This document shows, piece after piece, positions 1 through 5,833 of a stretch of DNA of 10,922 nucleotides. Source of the stretch: Deltaproteobacteria bacterium (GTDB lineage: Bacteria; Desulfobacterota; Desulfobulbia; Desulfobulbales; BM004). The notes under the pieces are model-generated. The model did not search any database, was not told the DNA's origin, and was given only the letters and a program-made list of their open reading frames with translations. Location: the NCBI GenBank assembly GCA_019312985.1, contig JAFDCC010000198.1, forward strand, positions 1 through 10,922, given 5' to 3'. Position numbers and translations under genes: made by a program. The first letter of the stretch is position 1. The number at the start of each line of letters is the position of its first letter.

Positions 1-133
1 ACATGGCGGCGCCGGAGCTCATGCCGACGAAAATCCCTTCCCGGTGGGCCAGTTCCCTGGACATTTTAAAGGATTCGTCATCCGGGATGTTGATAATCTG
101 GAATGGCAGGTTTTTATCAAATATTCCGGGCTT
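1..133 (-). pseudogene. cysM: In-frame continuation of the cysteine synthase past the TAA, running off the left edge
   Basis: Read in the same frame as the 134-793 gene, the 44 codons after the TAA contain no stop. They begin KPGIFDKNLPFQII and go through IPDDESFKMSRELAHREG to IFVGMSSGAAM. This is the expected C-terminal part of a CysM-type enzyme: PGIF, the xxRELAxREGIF helix and the GxSSG motif that closes the active site. No frameshift is needed, so one base separates this gene from an intact one (a TAT or TAC tyrosine codon would fit). About 35-40 family residues lie outside the window. Whether this is a true nonsense mutation or a sequencing error cannot be decided here. Confidence 0.8.
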
Positions 134-793
134 TTAGGACTCTTTCATGTTTTTGAGCCCCTGGAGCTTGTGGCCGAGAAATGGTTCAACGGCAGTGACC
201 CGGACCCCGGGGTGTTTTTCCCCTAAGTACCTGCAAAGACCCATGGCTGTCCCGGTTGTGCCCAGGGTTGCAATCACGTCCGTGACTTTGCCTTCCGTCT
301 GTTCCCAGATTTCAGGTCCGGTTGAGCGGTAGTGGACCTGCCAGTTTGCCTCGTTGTTGAACTGGTCTGTCAGGAAGTAGCGATTCGGGTGTTCGCGGGC
401 CATGATATAAGCCTGCTCTATGGCGCCATCGGTGCTGCGCTTGGCAGGGGTGAGAAGGATCTCCGCCCCGTAGGCCTCCATGATCATGCGGCGCTCTATG
501 CTTGCCGATTCCGGCATGACGAGCTGGCAGCGATACCCCTTGACAGCACAGACCATGGCCAGGCCGATGCCGGTGTTGCCGCTTGTTGCCTCCAGGACGA
601 TCTTGTCCGGTGTGAGCTCGCCGCTTTTTTCCGCGGTTTCGATCATGGACAAAGCAATGCGGTCTTTGACCGAGCCCCCGGGATTGAAAGATTCGAGCTT
701 GGCGTAAACCTTGACCTTTTTAACCGGGTTGAGCCGGTTGATCAGGATAATCGGCGTATTGCCTATTTTTTCCAGGATGTTGCGGTGGGCCAT
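134..793 (-). CDS. cysM: CysM-type cysteine synthase (O-acetylserine sulfhydrylase), cut short by an in-frame TAA
   Basis: PLP-dependent beta-replacement enzyme that makes cysteine from O-acetylserine and sulfide or thiosulfate in the cytoplasm. The 219 residues read before the stop hold the PLP lysine (K43 in NPGGSVKDR), the substrate loop TSGNTG (70-75), MPESASIERR (93-102) and the PLP-phosphate loop GTTGTAMG (178-185). The GTTGT form and the text DQFNNEAN...STGPEIWEQT resemble CysM more than CysK. Family members have about 300 residues. The frame is closed by TAA at 136-134, just where CysM proteins read roughly ...ESY-x-PGIF, and it goes on intact beyond it (next entry). The 219-residue product would lack the C-terminal segment, including the conserved GxSSG motif, so it is probably inactive unless the TAA is an error or is read through. 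No clear Shine-Dalgarno precedes the ATG at 793. An upstream ATG at 814 meets a stop after two codons. Confidence 0.85.
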   Translation of the reverse strand: MAHRNILEKIGNTPIILINRLNPVKKVKVYAKLESFNPGGSVKDRIALSMIETAEKSGELTPDKIVLEATSGNTGIGLAMVCAVKGYRCQLVMPESASIERRMIMEAYGAEILLTPAKRSTDGAIEQAYIMAREHPNRYFLTDQFNNEANWQVHYRSTGPEIWEQTEGKVTDVIATLGTTGTAMGLCRYLGEKHPGVRVTAVEPFLGHKLQGLKNMKES

Positions 794-1130
794 AATCAGG
801 AAACCATGTTATAAATGACAGAACAGCCGGAATTTTGCTTTAAACGGTCGCGGCATACGGTTACATTGCCCTGGAAAGATGCAAACCGGAATTGCGGCAT
901 CGTTTTCAGCGTGAATACCAAAAAAAACACCTTATACCCCATGGTGGCGGAAAAGGATCGCAGGAAGGGCGGAATCGCAATAATATGAAGGTGGCCGCAT
1001 TGGCCGCCAACGACACCCTTTGCCGAAGCCCGCCCCCAAAATCAGCCACTGTGCCGTGAAGTGGGCAGGCTGGCAGGATAATGCTAAATGTCTGATGATT
1101 CAAGACTAATTTCAAGGAAAAGATAGGCAT
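794..1130. other. Divergent intergenic region between cysM and hypE
   Basis: Some 337 bases without a convincing gene. They should hold the promoters of both cysM (leftward) and hypE (rightward), but I see no strong -35/-10 pair. TATAAC on the minus strand (813-808) could be a -10 for cysM, without a good -35. Close to hypE the plus strand can fold: CCACT (1046-1050) pairs with AGTGG (1060-1064), and CAGCC (1043-1047) can alternatively pair with GGCTG (1068-1072). An ATG at 941 opens only a 15-codon frame and is not called. Confidence 0.5.
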
Positions 1131-2141
1131 ATGGCAGAAAAGATAACACTGGCACACGGCAGCGGCGGCAAGGCGTCCCACGAACTGATAGAGGGGCTCT
1201 TTGTCGCGGTCTTTGGCAGCAGATCCCCGGGGGTCCTGGAAGACAGCGCCGTTCTCGAGGCAGGCAGGGAAAAAATCGCTTTCAGTACCGATTCCTTCGT
1301 GGTCGATCCGATTTTTTTCCCAGGGGGCGATATCGGCAGCCTCGCTGTCCACGGCACCGTTAATGACCTGGCCATGCGGGGGGCGGAACCGCTTTACATC
1401 TCGGTCGGCATGATCATCGAGGAGGGTTTTGCCTGCCGGGACCTGGAAATTATTGTCCGTTCACTGAAGAAGGGCGCTGATGCGGCCGGTGTCGAGATAG
1501 TGGCCGGTGACACCAAGGTCGTCCCGGCCGGCAAGGCGGACAGGATATTTATCAACACAACCGGGATCGGTCTTCTCCGGCCGGGCTGTGACATCTCTGC
1601 GGCCCATGGGCGGCCGGGTGACGCGGTCATCCTGAGCGGCACCATGGCAGATCACGGAGCCACTATCCTCTGTCAGCGGGAGGGCTTACAGATAGAGGGG
1701 GGGTTCAGGAGCGATTCGGCGCCCCTCAATCACATGGTTGCAGCCATGATCCGGGAGGCAGGGGATGCCGTTCATGTGTTGCGCGATCCAACCAGGGGTG
1801 GGGTGGGAACCACACTGAATGAACTGGCGTCTGCCTCGGGGGTCGGGATACGCATCCGGGAAACAGCCCTGCCGGTGCGGCAGGATGTTCGGGGCGCCTG
1901 CGACCTGCTGGGGCTGGACCCGCTCTACCTCGCCAATGAAGGCAAACTCCTGGCATTTGTCGAGCCTGGTGCCGCAGGGCGGGTGCTGGCCGTTATGCGA
2001 AAAGTGAAACACGGTGAAAATGCATGTATCATCGGGGAGCTTGTTGCCGACAATCCGGGCCAGGTGATTTTGCAGACCGCTATCGGTTCAAGCCGCATTG
2101 TTGATATGCTTCACGGCGAACCCCTTCCGAGGATCTGCTGA
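1131..2141 (+). CDS. hypE: [NiFe]-hydrogenase maturation protein HypE (carbamoyl dehydratase)
   Basis: HypE takes a carbamoyl group from HypF onto its C-terminal cysteine and dehydrates it with ATP to a thiocyanate, the source of the CN ligands of the [NiFe] centre. It belongs to the PurM/AIR-synthase superfamily. The protein has 336 residues, the same as the E. coli protein as I recall it. It shows the N-terminal AHGSGGK (8-14), FSTDSFVVDPIFFPGG (51-66), GDTKVV (126-131), SGTMADHGATIL (169-180), DPTRGGVG (219-226), LANEGKL (267-273) and the diagnostic C-terminal PRIC with Cys336 as acceptor. The start at 1131 matches the family N-terminus, and AAGGA (1114-1118) lies about 12 bases upstream, a slightly long spacing. 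No hypA-D or hypF gene adjoins it: a divergent cysteine synthase precedes it and convergent dciA follows. The other maturases must be encoded elsewhere. Confidence 0.97.
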   Translation: MAEKITLAHGSGGKASHELIEGLFVAVFGSRSPGVLEDSAVLEAGREKIAFSTDSFVVDPIFFPGGDIGSLAVHGTVNDLAMRGAEPLYISVGMIIEEGFACRDLEIIVRSLKKGADAAGVEIVAGDTKVVPAGKADRIFINTTGIGLLRPGCDISAAHGRPGDAVILSGTMADHGATILCQREGLQIEGGFRSDSAPLNHMVAAMIREAGDAVHVLRDPTRGGVGTTLNELASASGVGIRIRETALPVRQDVRGACDLLGLDPLYLANEGKLLAFVEPGAAGRVLAVMRKVKHGENACIIGELVADNPGQVILQTAIGSSRIVDMLHGEPLPRIC

Positions 2142-2236
2142 AAAAATCCTTCTGTATGGGGCAGCAGCAAAGACGTGCAACGCCTGGCAGCGGGGCGGCC
2201 CGGGCCCGGTTGGCGGAAAGGGCTGCCGTTCACGCC

Positions 2237-2722
2237 TTACCTGTTGCTGCTCTGCATTCTGAGCCATAAACTTTTGAGCGAGGCCCTGAGGTCGTCATTG
2301 TCCAGGGAGCTGATAAGCCTGTCAAAGTCCTGCTCTTTTTTCCTGTCGATGAGAACGGGTTTGGTTTTCCGGGTTTCCGGTTCCGGGTGGGGGGGCGGCA
2401 GGGAACTGTTCAGCTGAAAGCGGATGTCGCTGATTTCTTCTCCGTGGAGTTGTTGGTTTATCTTTTCCAGCAGCAGGGTTTTCTGGAGGTGGAGCTGCTG
2501 CATCCAGACCGGTTCAGCCACCTTGACCCAGAGGATATGGCCGCGGATCACCGAGGGCTGGGCCACTGCGGCAATTTCCCTGCCGACAATAGCATTCCAG
2601 AATTCGAAGACCCTGTGGAGTTCAAGCCTGGATTTCCACTTTTTATCCTCAAGGACAGTCGCAAGGAGCCGGCGTATTGCAACGGGCTTTCCGGGCGCAC
2701 TGCTCTGCCGGGAGTCAGTCAT
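2237..2722 (-). CDS. dciA: DciA-like DUF721 protein
   Basis: A 161-residue DUF721 protein. DciA proteins are the ancestral bacterial partners of the replicative helicase DnaB and help load it, replacing DnaC in most bacteria. The core at about 35-105 shows the family pattern: FWNAIVGREIA (41-51), a beta strand HILWVKVAEPVWMQQL (62-77), then LLLEKINQQL and ISDIRF. A proline-rich linker (108-116) leads to a charged C-terminal helix (about 128-158). The start codon lies inside the end of the diguanylate cyclase gene (8-base overlap, ATGACTGA), so translation is probably coupled. It is the last gene of the NUDIX-GGDEF-dciA unit and runs convergently towards hypE. Family assignment is firm. A replication role is inferred from the family, since some DUF721 proteins have diverged. 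Confidence 0.85.
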   Translation of the reverse strand: MTDSRQSSAPGKPVAIRRLLATVLEDKKWKSRLELHRVFEFWNAIVGREIAAVAQPSVIRGHILWVKVAEPVWMQQLHLQKTLLLEKINQQLHGEEISDIRFQLNSSLPPPHPEPETRKTKPVLIDRKKEQDFDRLISSLDNDDLRASLKSLWLRMQSSNR

Positions 2723-3614
2723 TTTCCCCGTCTACCACGACCCGGTTCCTGCCGGTTTGTTTGGCCCTGTAGAGGGCGTTGTCCGCCCTCTTGACCAGGT
2801 CGGCAATGTCTTCCGACCACTTCCTGTCTCCGGAGCGGATAAACTTGGCGAGGCCGACGCTCAAGCCGGTCAGGGGCAGTTTCTTTTCGTCGAATTTCCG
2901 AATGAACCGTTTCGATGTATTCAGGGCCTGCTCCCGGGAAACCTGGGTCAGGATGACACAGAATTCATCGCCGCCGTAGCGGAAGGGCCAGTCGACGTTT
3001 TTACGGATGCAGTGTCTGATGATGTCGGCCGCGGTTTTCAGGAGTTTGTCACCCTCAAGGTGACCGTGCTGGTCATTTATTTCCTTGAGATTGTCTATGT
3101 CAAGCACGGCCAGGAAGAGGTTGTGGTTCTGGCGATGCGCTCGCCGTGCCTCTTCGAACATTTTGGTATCAAAATAGCGCCTGTTGTAGAGCCCTGTCAG
3201 GGCGTCGGAAATTGAAAGAAGTTCGAGCTGGCGCAGGAGGTGGATTTCGCGAATGACCCGGTTGATCTTTGCTTCGAGTTCGTCTGCATTAAAGGGTTTG
3301 GAAATAAAGTCGCTGGCGCCGGCATGAATTACGTCCGTATAACTGAAGGTCCGGTCATAGCCCGTTGCGACGATTACTTTGATGCTCGGGTAATTGTTGC
3401 GGATATGCCCAAGGAGTTCCATGCCGTCCATGCCGTCCATGATCATGTCTGTCAGGACAATATGAAAGAAATCTTCTTTCAGTTTTTCGATGGCCTCGCT
3501 GCCATTGTTGGCAACTTCATGCTCATGTCCGAAAATTCCCATCATCCCTGAAAGAATTTTCAGGACTGCCGGGTCATCGTCAACAAGCAGGATTTTTACG
3601 GAAGGAATGGTCAT
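2715..3614 (-). CDS. Response regulator with REC and GGDEF domains (probable diguanylate cyclase)
   Basis: Predicted phosphorylation-controlled enzyme that makes c-di-GMP from two GTP in the cytoplasm. The REC domain (about 5-122) has the complete active site: acidic pair D12/D13, phospho-acceptor D56, T84 and K106. The GGDEF domain (about 130-296) has [12 protein letters not shown] (137-148), metal ligand D172 in [11 protein letters not shown], and RYGGDEF (212-218), so it should be catalytic. The allosteric I-site, normally RxxD five residues before the motif, reads K205-N-V-D208: the arginine is replaced by lysine, so product inhibition may be weak. No membrane segment is seen, and no histidine kinase gene lies next to it. 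The start overlaps the stop of the NUDIX gene (ATGA), and the end overlaps dciA. The PleD-type double REC is absent. Confidence 0.93.
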   Translation of the reverse strand: MTIPSVKILLVDDDPAVLKILSGMMGIFGHEHEVANNGSEAIEKLKEDFFHIVLTDMIMDGMDGMELLGHIRNNYPSIKVIVATGYDRTFSYTDVIHAGASDFISKPFNADELEAKINRVIREIHLLRQLELLSISDALTGLYNRRYFDTKMFEEARRAHRQNHNLFLAVLDIDNLKEINDQHGHLEGDKLLKTAADIIRHCIRKNVDWPFRYGGDEFCVILTQVSREQALNTSKRFIRKFDEKKLPLTGLSVGLAKFIRSGDRKWSEDIADLVKRADNALYRAKQTGRNRVVVDGEND

Positions 3615-4045
3615 GGGGCCGCGGCTTTTATCTTGTATGCAAAGTAGTCAGCCAGAATTTCCGCATGGTCAAAAACAAGGGGCGGCAGGCTGTCCCGGGT
3701 AAAGAGGCCCAGTTTTTCGGCGTCGTCGCCTGCCTGCGGCCGGCCGGCAGCGCTGGCGATGAATACGGTGGAAATGGTGTGGTGCCGCGGGTCGCGTTGC
3801 GGGGCGGAGTATGTCTTGAGCTGCCGGGTGAGGGTCACATGAAGACCTGTTTCCTCGAGGGCCTCCCGGACTGCCGCCTGTTCGAGGGACTCGCCGTAGT
3901 CGACGAACCCTCCGGGCAGGGCCCAGCCCAGGGGCTTGTTTTTTCTGGCGATTAAAATGATCCCGTCTCCTGTCTCTATAATAATGTCCACCGTTGGCAG
4001 TGGATTTCTATAAGGGAAATGGTAACCGCACCGGGGGCATTCCAT
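3611..4045 (-). CDS. NUDIX hydrolase, ADP-ribose pyrophosphatase-like (COG1051 type)
   Basis: A 144-residue NUDIX enzyme that hydrolyses a nucleoside diphosphate linked to another group. The exact substrate cannot be read from sequence. The NUDIX box is perfect: G46-x5-E52-x7-R60-E61-A-L-E64-E65-x-G67-L68. [12 protein letters not shown] just after it resembles ADP-ribose or NADH pyrophosphatase relatives. The N-terminus has a single CPRCG knuckle followed by YRNP, like the end of the zinc ribbon of NADH pyrophosphatases but with only one CxxC. The start at 4045 is chosen because AGGAAGG stands 7 bases upstream. An in-frame ATG at 4096 would add 17 unconserved residues and would lie in a palindrome. 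The stop overlaps the start of the diguanylate cyclase by four bases. Confidence 0.92.
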   Translation of the reverse strand: MECPRCGYHFPYRNPLPTVDIIIETGDGIILIARKNKPLGWALPGGFVDYGESLEQAAVREALEETGLHVTLTRQLKTYSAPQRDPRHHTISTVFIASAAGRPQAGDDAEKLGLFTRDSLPPLVFDHAEILADYFAYKIKAAAP

Positions 4046-4084
4046 TTTGTACCTTCCTGCTTGAGTGGCTCCCTGGCCCAATGA

Positions 4085-4107
4085 AAAAACAAGCACAGAC
4101 TGTGCTT
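4085..4107 (-). terminator. Palindrome with T-run: likely intrinsic terminator after the HAD gene, possibly an operator
   Basis: AAGCACAG (4091-4098) and CTGTGCTT (4100-4107) are perfect inverted repeats around one central base. On the minus strand the RNA can form a 7-pair stem with a 3-base loop, followed by GTTTTTTC (4090-4083). That is the form of a rho-independent terminator for the panE-HAD transcript. The stem is not GC-rich, so strength may be moderate. It lies between the HAD stop and the NUDIX start and would separate the two units. Confidence 0.55.
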
Positions 4108-4134
4108 TCTAACATATTGTTATTAAAGTGTAAA
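4106..4134 (-). promoter_or_regulatory. Candidate sigma70-type promoter for the NUDIX-GGDEF-dciA unit
   Basis: On the minus strand TTTACA (4134-4129) is followed after 17 bases by TAGAAA (4111-4106): 5/6 and 4/6 matches to the consensus. It lies in an AT-rich stretch 60-90 bases before the NUDIX start. The -10 touches the palindrome at 4091-4107, which could then serve as an operator. Not proven; AT-rich stretches give such matches by chance. Confidence 0.35.
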
Positions 4135-4187
4135 CAGGCTTATGCGATACCGGTATTATTACGGAGTGTGGATGGGGCGGGAGTCAG

Positions 4188-4763
4188 TCAGTCGAAACAG
4201 AGGCCGTGGATCGCCTGCCAATCGTCCACCGTTGGCAGGTCATGGCCATTGTTGTTCCAGGGCTGGCGGAAGACAAGGGAGGTTATGCCTTCCCGGGACA
4301 GGGCTTTACAGGTCTGCAGCCGGTCATCGACAAAGTGGCTGAGCCCCAATTCTTTTATGTAGGGGAATTTGTTGTCGTGCACCCCCATTGCCACAAGCCG
4401 TATCCGGCTGAATACGGCGGGGTGCAGAAAATGTCTGAGCCAAAGCGAGATGGGCTCTTTATCAGGGCGGGCCGTGACAAAGGTCAACGGTGCTTCAGCA
4501 GCGAATCGGTGGAGCACCGGCATGGCGTTTTCCATGGGCTTGAGTCCGGCCTTCAATGGATCATTGAGCAGTCGGCTGAAAATTGTTTCAATAATTACCG
4601 GGTCCACATCAATACACTCCTCCACCTCGAAACTGGTGATATCGTCGATGGAAATGGAGCGAATGCCATACTCCTCACGGGCGATCCTGACAAAGGCGCC
4701 GCCGGTGTCGGCAACCACGCCGTCAATATCAAAACCGATCAGGGCGGGATCTAGTTTTCTCAT
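4188..4763 (-). CDS. HAD-superfamily phosphatase, 5'(3')-nucleotidase-like
   Basis: A 191-residue haloacid-dehalogenase-fold hydrolase, predicted to be a cytosolic Mg-dependent phosphatase. All four HAD motifs are present: FDIDGVV with nucleophile D12 and acid D14, FVTARP with T97, K132 in HDNKFPYI, and FVDDR with D146/D147. The short helical cap between motifs I and II (about 20-85) and the general look are like the NT5C/YqfW-type nucleotidase group, but the substrate is not determinable. It starts 17 bases after the panE stop, so the two are probably co-transcribed. No strong Shine-Dalgarno is visible before 4763. An alternative is a phosphatase of some other small phosphometabolite. Confidence 0.85.
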   Translation of the reverse strand: MRKLDPALIGFDIDGVVADTGGAFVRIAREEYGIRSISIDDITSFEVEECIDVDPVIIETIFSRLLNDPLKAGLKPMENAMPVLHRFAAEAPLTFVTARPDKEPISLWLRHFLHPAVFSRIRLVAMGVHDNKFPYIKELGLSHFVDDRLQTCKALSREGITSLVFRQPWNNNGHDLPTVDDWQAIHGLCFD

Positions 4764-4780
4764 CTGCGGGAGTTGCCTGC

Positions 4781-5740
4781 TTATGCACCGGGTGAATAGG
4801 CCTGTTCTATCTCTTTGACCCTCCGGGTCAACTCTTCATTGACCGGGGTGGCGATCCCCAGTTTTCTGCCGGCCGCGACTATTTCGCCGTTGATGGAATC
4901 AATCTCGGTGGGCCTGCCGTGCATAACATCCTGGAGCATGGAGGATAGGTTTGCCGCTGTTTTTCTGCAGACGTCAAGGGTTGCGGCAACCGGGTCATTC
5001 GTGAGCTGGATGCCGAGGGCCCGGGCCACCGCTTCACCTTCACGGAGGGCTGCGGTCATTGTTTCCAGCGCGCCGGGCAACTCAAGCAGGGCGCCGTTCG
5101 GACACCGCTCAATGGCGGTCAGGGCATTGATGCCTGTATTGATAAGGAGCTTGGACCAGACATAGTCAATTATATTGTCAACGATGAGTGTCTCGATGCC
5201 GCCGTAGTTCAAGAGGTTGCATGTTTTGGCCAGCAGGAGCGAGCGGGAAAAACTGGCCTGCTTGACGAAGCCTATCCTCGTGAGACCGTCCCCTGCATGG
5301 CGGACATGGCCCGGCCCAACAAGGTTGGCGCCCTGGGCAGTAACGCCAAGAACGACCGGCGGCATCTTCTGCCTGTCTTTGAGGAGGCCAAGGTGGGCAA
5401 TGCCGTTCTGCAGGGTCAGAAGGATGCTGTCGGGCTGGAAAAGGGGTGCGGCCTGCTGCAGCACTTCAGCCAGCTGCATCGACTTGACGCAGAGGATGAT
5501 AACATCTGCCGGACCTATCTCTTCCGGGGCCGCGGTCGCCCGTATTCCGCACGTTTTTTGCCGCCCCCCCTCTTCCAGGACCAGCCCGTTGTCATTGAGA
5601 AGCCGAGCCCGCTCCGGCCTGTGGTCCAGGAGCCAGAGATCAAGGTCAAGGCGTTCCCGAAGCGGGTGGTCAACCTTGATGGCAAGGGAGGAAGCAATGA
5701 GGCATCCTAGTGCGCCTGGGCCGATGATGACAACTTTCAT
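4781..5740 (-). CDS. panE: 2-dehydropantoate 2-reductase (ketopantoate reductase)
   Basis: NADPH-dependent reduction of ketopantoate to pantoate, a step of pantothenate and coenzyme A synthesis in the cytoplasm. The 319 residues start with the Rossmann motif GPGALG (7-12). They continue with ILCVKSMQ (82-89), LTLQNGI (108-114), catalytic-type K197 in VWSKLLINTGINALTAI, and PTEIDSINGEIV (277-288) with E279 in the place of the substrate-binding or catalytic glutamate. The C-terminal all-helical domain (about 188-315) is complete, and the length is normal for the family. The ATG at 5740 is the only start that gives the complete Rossmann motif, yet the 20 bases before it are pyrimidine-rich without a Shine-Dalgarno. 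It lies just after the terminator of the lipoprotein gene and precedes the HAD gene. Related enzymes of the ApbA/PanE family act on other 2-oxoacids. Confidence 0.92.
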   Translation of the reverse strand: MKVVIIGPGALGCLIASSLAIKVDHPLRERLDLDLWLLDHRPERARLLNDNGLVLEEGGRQKTCGIRATAAPEEIGPADVIILCVKSMQLAEVLQQAAPLFQPDSILLTLQNGIAHLGLLKDRQKMPPVVLGVTAQGANLVGPGHVRHAGDGLTRIGFVKQASFSRSLLLAKTCNLLNYGGIETLIVDNIIDYVWSKLLINTGINALTAIERCPNGALLELPGALETMTAALREGEAVARALGIQLTNDPVAATLDVCRKTAANLSSMLQDVMHGRPTEIDSINGEIVAAGRKLGIATPVNEELTRRVKEIEQAYSPGA

Positions 5741-5780
5741 AAAAGAAATAACAGGGGTGCAGGGTGATAAAAATAGGGGG

Positions 5781-5820
5781 AAAAAAGTTCACGGGCTCCG
5801 GTGGCCTGGAGCCCGTGAAC
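5781..5820 (-). terminator. Strong rho-independent terminator after the lipoprotein gene
   Basis: GTTCACGGGCTCC (5787-5799) and GGAGCCCGTGAAC (5808-5820) form a perfect 13-pair GC-rich stem with an 8-base loop. On the minus strand it is followed directly by six T (5786-5781). It begins 14 bases after the stop codon of the lipoprotein gene. On the plus strand there is no T-run, so it acts leftward only. Confidence 0.93.
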
Positions 5821-5833
5821 GATACAAAAAGGG

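Noticed and set aside
134..136. Recoded stop codon (selenocysteine or pyrrolysine) in the cysteine synthase
   Set aside because: The codon is TAA, whereas Sec uses TGA and Pyl uses TAG. The aligned family residue is an ordinary tyrosine-like position, so mutation or error is simpler.
332..814. Long plus-strand open frame across the cysteine synthase gene; similar antisense frames at 2424-3215 and 8238-9401
   Set aside because: They are antisense to genes with clear catalytic motifs and arise from the GC-rich codon pattern; no family resemblance is seen.
1021..1080. Cobalamin riboswitch, suggested by GCCACTG at 1045-1051 followed by a GTGGG-like segment
   Set aside because: The other required elements (AATAGGGAA-type segment, GCTGCCCCCGCAACTG-type core, AGCCAGGAGACCTGCC-type B12 box) are not found upstream or downstream, and hypE is not a usual B12 target.
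1071..1085. Sigma54 promoter before hypE (TGGCAGG with a downstream GC)
   Set aside because: The spacing between the GG and GC elements is one base short and the -12 box is poor.
906..1352. A 148-codon open frame on the minus strand reaching from hypE into the intergenic region
   Set aside because: Most of it is antisense to hypE, the rest is compositionally odd (WGIRCFFWYSR end), and it shows no motif or ribosome site.
2186..2227. GC-rich palindromic stretch between hypE and dciA (GGCCCGGGCC, GGCAGC/GCTGCC) as a bidirectional terminator
   Set aside because: No T-run follows on either strand, so it lacks the form of an intrinsic terminator.
2709..2721. 13-base repeat CGGGAGTCAGTCA shared with 4178-4190
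   Set aside because: About one exact 13-base repeat is expected by chance in a window of this size, and each copy lies over unrelated stop/start codons.
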